A DNA stretch of 64,000 nucleotides, from positions 62,001 through 126,000 of the forward strand of contig JAJTWY010000002.1 of NCBI GenBank assembly GCA_021463165.1, given 5' to 3'. The notes under the pieces were generated by a model. It searched no databases, was not told the origin of the DNA, and worked only from the letters and a program-made list of their open reading frames with translations. The stretch is from Pyrinomonadaceae bacterium. GTDB lineage: Bacteria; Acidobacteriota; Blastocatellia; Pyrinomonadales; Pyrinomonadaceae. This document shows positions 16,115 to 26,547 of this stretch, piece after piece; within the stretch, counting starts at the first letter, position 1; every line of letters starts with the position of its first letter. The position numbers and the translations under genes are program-made.

Positions 16115-17155
16115 ATGACGAACGCCGCAATAACAAACATCCTAGACGAAGAGCTTTCCGAGGACGAGAGCCGGTTCGAGGCGACGCTGCGTCCGACGAA
16201 GCTCGCCGAATACATCGGCCAGACAAAGGTGAAGGAGAATCTTCGCGTCTTTATGAAGGCGGCGCTCAAGCGGCGTGAGGCTCTCGATCATATCTTGCTG
16301 ACCGGCCCTCCGGGTTTGGGAAAGACTACGCTTTCTAATATTGTTGCGAACGAAATGGGCGCGTCGCTGAAATCGACTTCGGGCCCGGTGATCGAAAAGG
16401 CCGGCGATCTCGCGGCGATCCTGACGGGCCTCGAAGAGGGCGACGTGCTCTTTATCGACGAGATCCACCGGTTGAATCCCGCGATCGAGGAGATCCTTTA
16501 TCCGGCGATGGAGGATTACAGCCTCGACATCATGATCGGCCAGGGCACGGCGGCGCGGTCGATCAAACTCGAACTGCCAAAATTCACCTTGGTCGGGGCG
16601 ACGACACGGCCGGGAATGCTCACAGCACCGCTGCGGGCAAGGTTTAATATAGTATTCAATCTCGATTTCTACGGGATCAGCGATCTACAGACCATCGTCG
16701 AACGTTCGGCCCGGATCCTCGGCGTCGGGATCGACGAAACAGGGTCGCACGAGATAGCGCGCCGGGGACGCGGCACGCCACGGATCGTCAACCGACTGTT
16801 GCGACGCGTCCGCGATTTCGCCGAAGTCGATCACGAGGGCCATATCGACGAACATGTCGCCAGCGACGCGCTCAACCGGATGGAAGTGGACAGCTTCGGC
16901 CTCGACGAGACCGACGCCAAGCTGCTGAAATGCATCATCGAAAAATTTGACGGCGGCCCCGTCGGCCTTGGGACGCTTTCCGCCGCGATCCATGAAGAAA
17001 AGGATTCGATCGAAGAAATGATCGAACCTTATCTGCTGCAGATAGGTTTTTTAAACAGAACGCCCCGCGGCCGAATGGCGACGCGCCTCGCCTACGAACA
17101 CTTCGGTCTAGATGAGCTCATTCGAAGAAGCGAGAATCCGAGTTTGTTTGGGTGA
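16115..17155 (+). CDS. ruvB: Holliday junction DNA helicase RuvB
   Basis: This 346-aa AAA+ motor drives branch migration. Motifs seen: [14 protein letters not shown] at the N-terminus, Walker [10 protein letters not shown], Walker [10 protein letters not shown], sensor GATTRPGML, the arginine finger region LRARFNIV, and a C-terminal winged helix ending [18 protein letters not shown]. Length and motifs are normal. It works with RuvA (14106-14711). ruvC is not in the window. Confidence 0.97.
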   Translation: MTNAAITNILDEELSEDESRFEATLRPTKLAEYIGQTKVKENLRVFMKAALKRREALDHILLTGPPGLGKTTLSNIVANEMGASLKSTSGPVIEKAGDLAAILTGLEEGDVLFIDEIHRLNPAIEEILYPAMEDYSLDIMIGQGTAARSIKLELPKFTLVGATTRPGMLTAPLRARFNIVFNLDFYGISDLQTIVERSARILGVGIDETGSHEIARRGRGTPRIVNRLLRRVRDFAEVDHEGHIDEHVASDALNRMEVDSFGLDETDAKLLKCIIEKFDGGPVGLGTLSAAIHEEKDSIEEMIEPYLLQIGFLNRTPRGRMATRLAYEHFGLDELIRRSENPSLFG

Positions 17156-17208
17156 GGTTTTGGGACGCAGCGTGGAATAAACAGTCCGGCCGTCGGCATA
17201 GTTGTTCC

Positions 17209-17871
17209 ATGAACAGAAAATTTTTCTACATCCTAACGCTCATTTTTGCCGCGATCACCTTTACTAACGCATCCGCAAAAGCTCAAGCGACAGGTATCGT
17301 TTCCGCCGAGGATGCCGCGAAGACGGCATTGAATGTGGGCGCAACTGCCCCTGATTTCGAATTTAAAGACAGTTCGGGCAAGGTGGTCAGGAGCAAGGAC
17401 CTACTAAAACAAGGCCGTCTGGTGCTGACCTTCTATCGTGGGTCGTGGTGCCCGTTCTGTAATACCTACCTGCGAAAGCTTGGCCAGCGTTCAGCCGACA
17501 TCAAAGCTGCGGGCGGCCAGGTCGTCGCGATCTCGGTCGAGAATCCCGACGCCTCGATGGCAATTGCCAGGAAGAACGAGGTGCTTTTCCCCGTCCTGAG
17601 CGATCCGAACCTCGATGTTGCCAGAAAGTTCGGGATCGTCTATGAACTTCCGTCGGAAACGAACGAACGATACAAAAAGAATGGCCTCGACGTTGCCAAA
17701 CACAACGCGATGGCAAAGGCCGAGCTGCCGCTGGCAGTAACTTATATTATTGATAGAACGGGCAAGATCACCTACGCCTTTATCGAAACCGACTACCGGA
17801 AACGCGCCGAACCGGACACGATCATCGAAAATCTGCGTAAAACTCCGGACGTTCAGAAGCTATTGCCCTGA
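17209..17871 (+). CDS. Secreted peroxiredoxin-like (AhpC/TSA) protein
   Basis: A signal peptide (FFYILTLIFAAITFTNASAKA) precedes a thioredoxin-fold peroxiredoxin domain (GATAPDFEFKDSSGK, then FYRGSWCPFCNTYLRKL). The CxxC in WCPFC holds the peroxidatic Cys and a possible resolving Cys. It probably reduces peroxides in the periplasm. The frame is open from 17152, but the ATG at 17209 begins a proper signal peptide. The stop lies 4 nt from the stop of the convergent gyrA gene. Confidence 0.88.
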   Translation: MNRKFFYILTLIFAAITFTNASAKAQATGIVSAEDAAKTALNVGATAPDFEFKDSSGKVVRSKDLLKQGRLVLTFYRGSWCPFCNTYLRKLGQRSADIKAAGGQVVAISVENPDASMAIARKNEVLFPVLSDPNLDVARKFGIVYELPSETNERYKKNGLDVAKHNAMAKAELPLAVTYIIDRTGKITYAFIETDYRKRAEPDTIIENLRKTPDVQKLLP

Positions 17872-17875
17872 TAGA

Positions 17876-20419
17876 TCAATCGTCATCCTCTTCCATCGCC
17901 AACAGCGAAGCACTGGTGACCAGATCGTCCTCGCCGCATTTGATGAGGGTCACGCCCTGGGCCGAGCGGCCGGTCTCACGGATCCGGTCGACGCCGAGCC
18001 GGATCAGCTTTGCCTGCTGTGTTATGATCATGATCTCGCTGTCGTCCTCGACCGGAAACGCTGCGACGACCTTGCCGGTCTTCTCGGTCGTTTTCATGTT
18101 GATCACGCCGATGCCGCCGCGTCTTGTCAGCCTATAGCTGTCGACGGTCGTCTGTTTTCCGAAGCCTTTTTCCGATACCGAAAGGATCTTCTCCGAACCC
18201 TCAGGAGAAACGGCGCAGACCGAAACAACGAAATCGCCCGCCCGCAGATTGACACCGCGAACGCCGCGAGCGGCGCGGCCCATCGGCCGAACATCCGTTT
18301 CATTGAACTTGACCGCCATCCCGTCGTGCGTAGCGACGAAGATCTGGCGTTTGCCGTCGGTACGAATGATGTCGAGAAGTTCGTCACCTTCGTCGATATT
18401 GATGGCATTGATACCGCTTGCGCGAATGTTCTTGTATTCGCTAAGGGCCGTCTTTTTGATAACGCCGTTCCTCGTGACCATCGTGAGGTAGATCTCTTCG
18501 TCAAAGTCGCGAACCGGCATTGTCGCAACGAGCTTTCGCTCGCCTGAAAGCTGGACGAGATTGACGACCGCCTTTCCCCTTGCCGCGGCAGCAGCCTCAG
18601 GGATCTCGTGGACCTTGATCTTATACACCTGGCCGTCGTCGGTGAAGATCATCAGGTAAGCGTGGGTCGATGCGATGAAAAGATGTTCGACGAAATCGTC
18701 GTTCTTCGCCGTGGCCCCGAGCCGGCCCTTACCGCCGCGGCCCTGTCGCGAATACGTCGAAACCGGCGTCCGCTTGATATAACCGGCCTTGGTCACCGTT
18801 ATCGCAACATCCTCGTCGGGGATCAGGTCTTCGATGTTGAGTTCGACACCGGCATCGACGATCACGGTTCGCCTTTCATCGCCGAAAACCCGCTTGACCT
18901 CAGACAACTCATCAATGATCACCTGCCGGAGCACTCCTTCGTTGGCGAGGATGTTCTCAAGCTCGGTGATGTACTTGATGATTTCGGCATATTCGTCGAG
19001 TATCTTCTGCCTTTCAAGGGCCGAGAGACGTCGAAGCTGGAGGTCAAGGATCGCCTGAGCCTGGATCTCAGAGAACTCAAGGCTAGGAATGACCTTATTA
19101 AGTTCTTTGAGAAATTGATCCTTCGTTTTATCGCCGGTCACGCCGCGCCACGTCGAGATCTCGCCGGTCGTAGCAAGGTTGGCGGTCAGCCAGCTTCGCG
19201 CCTCATCGACCGACCGCGAATTACGGATCAGCGGAATGATGTAATCGAGAGCGTCGATCGCCTTGTTCAACCCCTCCAAGATATGAGCACGCGCCTGCGC
19301 CTTCCGCAGATCGTATTCTGTCCTGCGGCGAACCACCTCCCGCCGGAAGTCGACGAACGCCTCGAGCATATCCTTTAGCGTCAGGAGCTTCGGCTGGCCG
19401 TCCACGATGGCGATATTGATGATCCCGAATGACGACTGCATCGGCGTCAGCTTGTACAGGTTGTTCAAGACGACCTGCGGGACCGCATCGCGTTTCAACT
19501 CCACGACGACACGCATTCCTTCGCGGTTCGATTCGTCGCGAACTTCGGAGATGCCATCGAGTTTCTTCTCATTCACCAGCTCGGCGATCTTCTCGATCAA
19601 CCTCGCCTTATTGACCTGGTACGGTATCTCGGTAATGACGACAGCGTTGCGCACCTTATCGCCACGGCCGATCTCGTCCACCACGGCCCGCGCCCGCATC
19701 TGAATGATGCCCCGGCCCGTTTTGTAGGCACTAACGATGCCTTCGCGGCCATAGATGAACCCCGCGGTCGGGAAATCCGGCCCCGGAACGATCTGGATCA
19801 GTTCATCAGCCGAGATCGCAGGATCCTGGAGCAGCGCGATGGCAGCGTTGAGGATCTCGGTCAGATTGTGCGGCGGGATCTTCGTTGCCATTCCGACCGC
19901 GATCCCTTCCGAACCGTTCACGAGAAGCAGCGGCACTTTTGTCGGCAGAACTTTCGGCTCGCTGCGGCTATCGTCGTAATTGGGCTGAAAATCGACCGTC
20001 TCCTTTTCAATATCTGCCAATATCTCGTTCGATATCTTCGACAGGCGCACTTCCGTATAACGCATCGCCGCCGGGTTATCGCCATCGACCGAACCAAAAT
20101 TTCCCTGCCCGTCGATGAGCGTATAGCGCATCGAGAAATCCTGTGCCATTCTCACGATCGAATCGTAGATCGCCGAATCGCCATGTGGGTGATATCGGCC
20201 CATCACATCACCGACCGGGACCGCCGACTTCCGATATTTCTTGTCGGAGGTATTGCCCGATTCGTACATACCGAACAGGATGCGCCTGTGAACGGGTTTA
20301 AGCCCGTCGCGGACATCCGGCAATGCACGCCCGATAATGACGGACATCGCGTAGTCGAGATACGAACGGCGCATCTCGTCTTCGATATTGATCTGGTTGC
20401 GTTCTAATAGTGAATCCAT
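17876..20419 (-). CDS. gyrA: DNA gyrase subunit A
   Basis: An 847-aa breakage-reunion subunit of gyrase. The N-terminus reads [20 protein letters not shown]. The quinolone region [14 protein letters not shown] has the usual Ser and a Tyr-Asp context. The catalytic Tyr is in AMRYTEVR. The C-terminal beta-pinwheel contains the GyrA box in the form QGRGGKG, where E. coli has QRRGGKG, consistent with gyrase rather than topoisomerase IV. The protein ends in a short acidic tail. gyrB is not adjacent. Confidence 0.97.
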   Translation of the reverse strand: MDSLLERNQINIEDEMRRSYLDYAMSVIIGRALPDVRDGLKPVHRRILFGMYESGNTSDKKYRKSAVPVGDVMGRYHPHGDSAIYDSIVRMAQDFSMRYTLIDGQGNFGSVDGDNPAAMRYTEVRLSKISNEILADIEKETVDFQPNYDDSRSEPKVLPTKVPLLLVNGSEGIAVGMATKIPPHNLTEILNAAIALLQDPAISADELIQIVPGPDFPTAGFIYGREGIVSAYKTGRGIIQMRARAVVDEIGRGDKVRNAVVITEIPYQVNKARLIEKIAELVNEKKLDGISEVRDESNREGMRVVVELKRDAVPQVVLNNLYKLTPMQSSFGIINIAIVDGQPKLLTLKDMLEAFVDFRREVVRRRTEYDLRKAQARAHILEGLNKAIDALDYIIPLIRNSRSVDEARSWLTANLATTGEISTWRGVTGDKTKDQFLKELNKVIPSLEFSEIQAQAILDLQLRRLSALERQKILDEYAEIIKYITELENILANEGVLRQVIIDELSEVKRVFGDERRTVIVDAGVELNIEDLIPDEDVAITVTKAGYIKRTPVSTYSRQGRGGKGRLGATAKNDDFVEHLFIASTHAYLMIFTDDGQVYKIKVHEIPEAAAAARGKAVVNLVQLSGERKLVATMPVRDFDEEIYLTMVTRNGVIKKTALSEYKNIRASGINAINIDEGDELLDIIRTDGKRQIFVATHDGMAVKFNETDVRPMGRAARGVRGVNLRAGDFVVSVCAVSPEGSEKILSVSEKGFGKQTTVDSYRLTRRGGIGVINMKTTEKTGKVVAAFPVEDDSEIMIITQQAKLIRLGVDRIRETGRSAQGVTLIKCGEDDLVTSASLLAMEEDDD

Positions 20420-20584
20420 GTCGTTAGTGGCCGATATTTTTGCTGATCAGAAGATCGGGTGTGGAGATCCAGTTTCTGGAATTGTTCGCTTCTTGTCTAT
20501 TTCTTTATTTTACAGGCTAGGAGCCTGGTTAGCAACTTATCGAAACTCCCGTTCTCCGTTGAACAAACACACTATCTGCCTGTA

Positions 20585-21391
20585 ATGTATTCGACCACTC
20601 AAGATCAAATTCGCTCGATCGACCGTGTAATTGAAAAGCCGGTCGTCGTGAAGGAGAACCGTCGGATACAGCGGATCGCGTTGCCGCTGCCCGTGAGGGT
20701 CGAAGTAAAGATCGACTCCGAAATGAGCATCAACGAGATCACCCGCCTAAGCGATGTTTCGGCCTTCGGAGCGGGATTTGTTCTGAAAAAGCCTATAAAG
20801 CGAGGCCGTCTCGCCCTTCTGACGATACCGATGCCGCGACAGCTTCGCTCGTATGATTACGGCGATCCGCAATATCGCGTGTGGGGGCTTGTGAGGCGAT
20901 GTATCTCGATCGGCCGTTCGATCGAGACTCCCGAGTATTCAATCGGCATCGGCTTCGTGGGCAAAACCCCGCCAAGTTCATATTTCGATAATCCTGCAGG
21001 CCTCTACGACATCACTCACCGAGCCGACAATGGCAACGGATTCTGGCACATCGGCCCGGCCGACCTGATGGCAGACGACAGCGACCTGCCTCCGGACCTG
21101 AGAAAGCAGACGCGATTCCCGATACCCGAGGCACTGCGTATCGAAAAGGTCGATTCGGTCGGCAACGTCCTCGAATCGGAATCGACCGTGACCGAGAATA
21201 TATCGATCGGCGGCGCCGCCGTCTTCACCACTCTCAAGGCTGAACCCGGCTCATTTTTACGTGTTTCCAGCGATAGGTTTAATGTTACAATACTATCGGT
21301 GGTGCGTGGTTCACGCGTTGGTCAGGATGGCATCACGAGGCTTCATCTTGAGTTCATCGATCGTCTGTTCCCGCTCGAAGGCATAGGCTAA
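20585..21391 (+). CDS. PilZ-domain protein (tandem PilZ-like modules), first of pair
   Basis: This 268-aa protein has two PilZ-like beta-barrel regions. The first runs near residues 20-150 (NRRIQRIALPLPVRVEV; DVSAFGAGFVL). The second runs near residues 180-268 (LRKQTRFPIPEALRIEKV; ENISIGGAAVFT). The D/NxSxxG motif of c-di-GMP binding is present only in degenerate form (NISIGGA). PilZ proteins sense c-di-GMP and control motility or polysaccharide. The ATG at 20585 (MYSTTQD) is preferred over an upstream TTG/ATG extension with a non-coding look. The next gene is a paralogue. Confidence 0.75.
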   Translation: MYSTTQDQIRSIDRVIEKPVVVKENRRIQRIALPLPVRVEVKIDSEMSINEITRLSDVSAFGAGFVLKKPIKRGRLALLTIPMPRQLRSYDYGDPQYRVWGLVRRCISIGRSIETPEYSIGIGFVGKTPPSSYFDNPAGLYDITHRADNGNGFWHIGPADLMADDSDLPPDLRKQTRFPIPEALRIEKVDSVGNVLESESTVTENISIGGAAVFTTLKAEPGSFLRVSSDRFNVTILSVVRGSRVGQDGITRLHLEFIDRLFPLEGIG

Positions 21392-21437
21392 GCCGCTCCT
21401 TCCAACTTCCCGCTCACCCCCCTGCGATCGCTTTTTG

Positions 21438-22205
21438 ATGAGTACTGATAATTTTCGAAATATTGCTGCGCCGGAGAACCGTCGGGTGGAGAGAACTGAT
21501 TCAGAATTGAGGACCGTCGTCCAGGTCAAAGATCATGATGGCGAGTCGTGGAAAGAGGTTGTAAAGGTTACAACAGTCTCTCGAAACGGCGCCGGCTTTA
21601 GCCTGCCGCGTCCGGTGACGGTTGGCAGGCTTTTGACGCTGGTGATGCCGCTGGACCCGGAACTTCGGGCATACGACGAGGATAAGGAAGTATATCCGGT
21701 CCTGGGATTGGTACAGTATTGCAACCAGGGTAAGGTTGACGGGGAAACCGTCTATCACGTTGGTGTTGGGTTCGTCGGCAAGCAGATGCCGGAAAGCTTC
21801 AAGGCCGACCCGACGCAGAGCTATCGCATCAGCGGTATGCGAAAGGATGGCCTGTGGGAGATCACCGAAGCCGAGTCGCAGTTCAAGAATCGAAAACAGC
21901 CCCGATATTGGATCTCACTGCCGGTCACCATATCGCTGCTTCAGCGGGCTGAACAACCGATCACTCGCGAGGAAACCTTTACCAAGAACATCGGGGCCGG
22001 AGGTGTCTCGGTGCAGTGTTCACTCGCGGCCGGAGTCGGCGATAAGGTCAAGTTCGCGTGCAAAGAGATCGACTTTTACGCTGTTGCCCTTGTTCGTAAC
22101 CGCAAGGTGACCGCGAACGACAGCCCGACACTTCACTTACAATTCATCGACGCTGAACTGCCTGTCGAGAAGGTAATAGCGTCAAGAACGGCCCGAATGT
22201 CCTGA
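21438..22205 (+). CDS. PilZ-domain protein (tandem PilZ-like modules), second of pair
   Basis: A 255-aa paralogue of the preceding protein with the same two-module plan: ENRRVERTDSELRTVVQV with TVSRNGAGFSLP, then RKQPRYWISLPVTISLL with KNIGAGGVSVQC. The first module keeps an RNGAG turn, and the second keeps the RxxxR-like opening (RKQPRYW). c-di-GMP binding is plausible but not certain. It lies 46 nt after the first copy on the same strand and probably arose by duplication. ATG 21438 is used. Confidence 0.75.
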   Translation: MSTDNFRNIAAPENRRVERTDSELRTVVQVKDHDGESWKEVVKVTTVSRNGAGFSLPRPVTVGRLLTLVMPLDPELRAYDEDKEVYPVLGLVQYCNQGKVDGETVYHVGVGFVGKQMPESFKADPTQSYRISGMRKDGLWEITEAESQFKNRKQPRYWISLPVTISLLQRAEQPITREETFTKNIGAGGVSVQCSLAAGVGDKVKFACKEIDFYAVALVRNRKVTANDSPTLHLQFIDAELPVEKVIASRTARMS

Positions 22206-22250
22206 ACTCACCCGCCATCAAAAACGTAGGATGATAGTCTGACTAGGCCT

Positions 22251-22916
22251 GTGAAGGAAACTGACGGCTACAAGTATCCATCTCAAATCGTGATGGATCT
22301 TCTGCGCCTGATCGGATACGCGATCAGCAAGGCAGCTTGGTTCATCAAGTACGAGGGACGTAAAAACCTGCCGCCCAACAGTTCACCGCCTTTCCTGATC
22401 GTCTCGAATCATCAAACGTATGTTGATCCGGTCTGGATCTGTCTTCCTCTCAGACGGCGAGTTCGTTACATGGCTTTCGGCGATGCGTTCGGGTGGCCAG
22501 TGATCGGCCGTCTGATCCGATATCTCGGTGCCTTCCCGGTCGCGATGAACAGGGCCGGAATACTCGCGGCGATGAAGGAATCGATAAGAACGCTGCGCGA
22601 TGGCGCTGTGCTTGTCGTGTTCCCGGAGGGTGCCCGTGAGTTTGCGGATGGTAAATTGCTCGAATTCAAGAGCGGAGCCATCAAGATAGCCGCGCAGGCC
22701 GGGGTACCGATCCTTCCGGTGACGATCCAGGGCGGCAACCGTATCTGGCCCCGGCAACAGAAATATCCGAGTATCTTTCGACGAGTCACGATCACCTATC
22801 ACCCGATCGTTGACTTTGTGCGCGACGGGGCAAACCTCTCGGACAGTGAGATAGAACTCTGGACCCAAAAGATCAGGTTGATGATCGAGGCGAAACGAAA
22901 AGACCTTAGTTCTTGA
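22251..22916 (+). CDS. 1-acyl-sn-glycerol-3-phosphate acyltransferase (PlsC-like)
   Basis: This 221-aa membrane-associated enzyme is predicted to make phosphatidic acid from lysophosphatidic acid. The catalytic motif is NHQTYVD (NHx4D). The substrate motif FPEGARE and a later block VPILPVTIQGGNRIWP are both as expected for the family. The start is GTG at 22251. Its 3' end overlaps the convergent kinase gene by 11 bp. Confidence 0.9.
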   Translation: MKETDGYKYPSQIVMDLLRLIGYAISKAAWFIKYEGRKNLPPNSSPPFLIVSNHQTYVDPVWICLPLRRRVRYMAFGDAFGWPVIGRLIRYLGAFPVAMNRAGILAAMKESIRTLRDGAVLVVFPEGAREFADGKLLEFKSGAIKIAAQAGVPILPVTIQGGNRIWPRQQKYPSIFRRVTITYHPIVDFVRDGANLSDSEIELWTQKIRLMIEAKRKDLSS

Positions 22917-24618
22917 TCTCTGGTTTGGGCGGGATCCGAGGTGAGGGGCGCAACTGAGGATTGTTCCTCATCACGCGACGCAATTTCTCCCGCTGGGCCG
23001 GCGTGAGTTTGCTCATATCGATCCTCGGGAAAGGTTGTTGGGCCGGGTTTCCACCGGGCGGTGGCGGTCGATCACCTCCGGACGGATCCCTCGGGTTGAC
23101 CTTGAACGTTCTGACCGTGCCGTCCGCATCCCTCTCAGTAAAGGTAACGCCGCCGCTCGGGATATCCGGGTCATCCACGTGGATCTCGGTCACATCTCCC
23201 AACTCCGGATCGGCCTTCTTGTCGGTCGATCCGGGCGACTTGGCAGTGCTTTTTGACTCTGTATCCACCGTCTTCTCCGGCTCCGATCCCCGCGTAGTTA
23301 CGGCGGTAGTTCGCGATTCATCGTGTCCGCCGGTAACAGGTTGTCCGGTCGCAGCGGCATTCGACGAGGCAGTGTTTGCCTGATCGCCTGTTTGGGCTTC
23401 CGCGGAAGTCGCCGCCTGGGGCGCCGGATCTGCGGGATTTTGAGGTTCGTCCGCCGCCGAGAACAACGATGGCCGCACCATATATACTCCCGCGACCGCC
23501 ACGATGCACAGGAGCAGCGTCATAGCTGCGCCGGCAGCCATGCCGAATCCCCGCCGTTTTGGTGGCGCGGCCCCTGTGACCGAACCGGAGACAACGTTCG
23601 TCTTCGCCCCGTCGGCGAATGCACGGACAGACGTCTCGTGCGAGGCCGATGCCGGAAGTATCTCAGTGACAGCATTTGTGTCAGCAAAGAATGGTGTTGT
23701 CGCTTCAGGCATTAAGCGAGTCGGTTGTGCGTGTACCTGCGGATCGGAGATCTTGGCCGCAAACGTAATTCCCTCCGCGAGGTAGGCATATTTCTCACTT
23801 TCACGGAGCATCGCGCGCATCTCAGCCGCCGATCCGGGACGCTCACTCGCGTTGAGGTCCATCGCTTTCTGCAGAACACCGGCAACACCACGAGGAACTG
23901 CCGGATTTATCGCCGAGGCCGGAAGCAGCGGATCGGGCTTCTGGCTCAACACGCTCATCGCCCTCGTCAGTGCATCCTCGGGGGGAACCCGTGTAAGCAT
24001 GTGATAGAGCGTTGCGGCAAGCGAATAGAGATCGCTTCTGGGATCGGTTCCCGTACCCTGGATCTGTTCGAGAGAAGCATAGTTTCGGGAATACCCAAAT
24101 ATGCTCTTCGCCGCAGTTTGGTGGCCGGCATCGGTCGGGTTTCCTTTCGCGAGGCCGAAATCCAAAAGGATCATCTCACCACGCGAATTGATCTTTAGAT
24201 TTTGCGGCTTGATATCGCGGTGAATGACAGGCATCTCCTGCGTGTGAAGGTAATCCAGAGCGTCGAGCAATTGATCCGCCCATTTCATCACCTGTTCGAC
24301 CGAAAACGAGGCACTCGGGTCTTCGAGCATCGCCGCGACGTCTTCGCCGGGGATGTATTCCATAACAAGGAACATCCCGTTGTTTTCTTCGAAATGATCG
24401 CTGACACGCGGAAGCGCCGTGTGCTTGAGGCTATTCAGCAGGCGGGCTTCTCGTTCGATCGCCTTGCGGAAATTGTCATCCATGCAAAGCGTTTCCTTGA
24501 TGGCGACTGTCGAACCGAAGCGCGAATCGGTCGCCACATAGACCGCGCCCATCCCGCCTTGCCCGATCTGCTTATCGATCTTATAACGCTGCTGCAGAGT
24601 TGTTCCGGTCTCGATCAT
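22906..24618 (-). CDS. Membrane Ser/Thr protein kinase (PknB-type)
   Basis: A 570-aa protein. The kinase domain spans residues 1-270, with glycine loop IGQGGMGAVY, catalytic Lys in VAIKE, catalytic loop IHRDIKPQN, and DFG in LLDFGLAKG. All key residues are present. A juxtamembrane region rich in Thr and Pro follows, then one transmembrane helix (AAMTLLLCIVAVAGVYMV). The extracytoplasmic part is low-complexity, rich in Ala/Thr/Pro, and ends in a basic segment (QREKLRRVMRNN). No PASTA repeats are present, so the ligand is unknown. Confidence 0.92.
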   Translation of the reverse strand: MIETGTTLQQRYKIDKQIGQGGMGAVYVATDSRFGSTVAIKETLCMDDNFRKAIEREARLLNSLKHTALPRVSDHFEENNGMFLVMEYIPGEDVAAMLEDPSASFSVEQVMKWADQLLDALDYLHTQEMPVIHRDIKPQNLKINSRGEMILLDFGLAKGNPTDAGHQTAAKSIFGYSRNYASLEQIQGTGTDPRSDLYSLAATLYHMLTRVPPEDALTRAMSVLSQKPDPLLPASAINPAVPRGVAGVLQKAMDLNASERPGSAAEMRAMLRESEKYAYLAEGITFAAKISDPQVHAQPTRLMPEATTPFFADTNAVTEILPASASHETSVRAFADGAKTNVVSGSVTGAAPPKRRGFGMAAGAAMTLLLCIVAVAGVYMVRPSLFSAADEPQNPADPAPQAATSAEAQTGDQANTASSNAAATGQPVTGGHDESRTTAVTTRGSEPEKTVDTESKSTAKSPGSTDKKADPELGDVTEIHVDDPDIPSGGVTFTERDADGTVRTFKVNPRDPSGGDRPPPPGGNPAQQPFPRIDMSKLTPAQREKLRRVMRNNPQLRPSPRIPPKPEIKN

Positions 24619-24735
24619 TGTATTTGCCTCATCCGCTTCGGGGAATCAGCCTAATAATACAACAAAAAGCCATTCCGCGCTTACTAACTGGATCGTTCAG
24701 TACATCTCCCGCTGAAAGCACTGAACTCTAAACCC

Positions 24736-24767
24736 AAAAAGGCGAACTCCTCCTTTGAGCCCGCCTT
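24736..24767 (-). terminator. Rho-independent terminator
   Basis: On the minus strand an 11-bp stem (AAGGCGGGCTC paired with GAGTTCGCCTT, two G-U pairs) is followed by a short T run. It lies just downstream of the secreted-protein gene at 24798-25283. Confidence 0.75.
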
Positions 24768-24797
24768 ATATTTTACGTGGATGCCGACTTTTTGTTC

Positions 24798-25283
24798 CTA
24801 GTTGTAAACAGTTGCCCCGACACGCGGAAGATTGTAAACATCGGCAAGGCTGTTCAGCTCGAATCGAACTCGCGCCCAGTTCGCCTCGGTCGCGGCTCCG
24901 AAATTGTAGTTCCGCATGTTTCGGTCGATATCGCTCGCGATATTCAGGCAGCGGCGGACCTCCTCTTTGTTCTCGATCCAGGCATCACCTCGGTCGAATT
25001 CCCTTCTGAGTTCATCAGTCGCCTTTTCCAAGTCTTTTGCCCGGCTATTAAGCCAATCCTCACGACTCGAACCGTCAAGACGGCTGCGGTCGAGTGACCG
25101 ATCGTAGTTCCTTACAAAATTGTCCACGCGATCCTCAACCCGATTCACGATCGCGTTCACCTGCGCCTTGGTCAATCCCCTTCCTCTGGCTTCACGCCGC
25201 TGCGCACTGGCCGAATCAACGGCGATCAAAACCAACACGACAGTAGAAACCGAAACTAACAGCCTGAAAATATTGCTACGCAT
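24798..25283 (-). CDS. Small secreted protein of unknown function
   Basis: This 161-aa protein has a signal peptide (LLVSVSTVVLVLIAVDSASA). The mature part is a charged, helical region rich in Arg/Asp (VNRVEDRVDNFVRNYDRSLD) with a single Cys. No known domain is recognised. It has a good AAGGAG ribosome-binding site and a clear terminator. A terminator-like hairpin sits just 32 nt upstream of its start codon, so its message may be attenuated or come from read-through of the upstream glycosylase gene. Confidence 0.75.
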   Translation of the reverse strand: MRSNIFRLLVSVSTVVLVLIAVDSASAQRREARGRGLTKAQVNAIVNRVEDRVDNFVRNYDRSLDRSRLDGSSREDWLNSRAKDLEKATDELRREFDRGDAWIENKEEVRRCLNIASDIDRNMRNYNFGAATEANWARVRFELNSLADVYNLPRVGATVYN

Positions 25284-25314
25284 ATATGAAATTCTCCTTG
25301 TTCTATAAAAATGA

Positions 25315-25338
25315 CCTCACGAGCAATGGCTCGTGAGG
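25315..25338 (-). terminator. Strong hairpin (terminator or attenuator) upstream of the secreted-protein gene
   Basis: A perfect 10-bp stem with 4-nt loop (CCTCACGAGC, GCTCGTGAGG). On the minus strand it is followed by TCATTTTTA. It may end the upstream glycosylase message or attenuate the secreted-protein gene, because little room for a promoter remains before the start. Confidence 0.65.
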
Positions 25339-25427
25339 CTTCAGACGCAGGCCGAGCTCGAAAGGTCGAAAAAAATCAGAAAGGAAGGATCTGGCTCAGC
25401 TTAAGGTGAGAACTTAGCACCGCCCGC

Positions 25428-26318
25428 TTACGAGGGGCCTGAAACGATCCACTTTTCGGTCATGTCGCACCAGATAACGAGACCCCGCCATTGGCCGAAT
25501 CTATGGTAGTGTCGCTCGATCTTCTTGTCGGAACATTTCTTTTCGGCATTGTGATTCTTGTAGAACTGAGAACGGAGCCACGAATCGAGGGCGAGGCCTT
25601 CGTAGCGGCCGACTAGCTTTAGCAGGTTTTCGGCGGCGTAATCGCCTACACCTTTGACCTTTTTCATTGCTTTTTTCAACTCAGGCGTCGGTAGATCGCT
25701 CGTCAGCCAACTTTCTGGATCGAGATCGCCTGATACGACCCGCTCGGCAAGCTCGATAAAATAGGGTGAACGATAACCGCCACGAATCTCGTTTCGGTAA
25801 AACTCCTCCGACATCCCTGCCAGTGCCTCGGGAGTAGGGAAGGCCCCCAAATGCCCAAGTTTCGTTACCAGGTTGCTGACCATGATCCTCGTTAACGCCC
25901 ACGAGCAGTTCGTAGTGCAAATGGTTTTCACGAGATCCTCCCAAACGGTCGGCGACCGGAGAAGGCGCCCGGCCCTTCTGTCACGCACCCACTCCAAACG
26001 CTCGTGTCCGTCCAGCAGAGCATAGAAACCGGCGAGATCATCATCGAGCCTTAGCAAATGCCGCGTCTCCTTTTCGATCTGTTCGCGGTCGAATCCGGGC
26101 GCCGAGAGATCGACGCGCACTTGTCCGCTATCCTCCGAGATCACCGCCGGGATCGCCGTTCCATCCTTGCTTCGAAACACGTAGCTGAGCTGCCAACTGT
26201 CTTCATCAAGCGAGAACGGAGCGAGTTCGCACCAGCCGTGGCTGTAAACGGTTGATCGAAAGTTAAAATCGTCCGGAACATCAATAAATACGGCGTTTTT
26301 CATCTTTGGTTCAGACAT
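25428..26318 (-). CDS. HhH-GPD DNA glycosylase (AlkA/OGG-like)
   Basis: A 296-aa base-excision repair glycosylase. The N-terminal domain (residues 1-115) is a beta-rich AlkA/OGG1-like module. The helix-hairpin-helix motif VKGVGDYAAENLLKLVGRY is followed by the catalytic Asp in LALDSW. No OGG-type catalytic Lys is evident, so a monofunctional alkyl-base glycosylase is the better guess. The C-terminus has no Fe-S cysteine cluster. The substrate is uncertain. Confidence 0.82.
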   Translation of the reverse strand: MSEPKMKNAVFIDVPDDFNFRSTVYSHGWCELAPFSLDEDSWQLSYVFRSKDGTAIPAVISEDSGQVRVDLSAPGFDREQIEKETRHLLRLDDDLAGFYALLDGHERLEWVRDRRAGRLLRSPTVWEDLVKTICTTNCSWALTRIMVSNLVTKLGHLGAFPTPEALAGMSEEFYRNEIRGGYRSPYFIELAERVVSGDLDPESWLTSDLPTPELKKAMKKVKGVGDYAAENLLKLVGRYEGLALDSWLRSQFYKNHNAEKKCSDKKIERHYHRFGQWRGLVIWCDMTEKWIVSGPS

Positions 26319-26547
26319 CGTATAGATTTCTTTACATTTGTTCGGCTATCGCAGTATATTCTACGTCTAAGTACGCGGGAACACATTTGGGGACTCATAA
26401 ATTCGGGTAAGATTTGGCTTGTAATCCTAGCCCGAGTGTAGTACCTTAGTAGGTTGTAAAACAGGTTTTAACGAGTACGGATCTCTGTACTTATAGGATT
26501 CAGCAAAAAGTAGTTTCAAGTTTCGTCAGCGTCTTTAGGAGGGACAT
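26319..26547 (+). promoter_or_regulatory. Leader region of the DUF1800 gene
   Basis: This non-coding spacer between divergent genes ends in the strong ribosome-binding site AGGAGGGA just before ATG 26548. No consensus promoter can be assigned with confidence. Confidence 0.5.
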
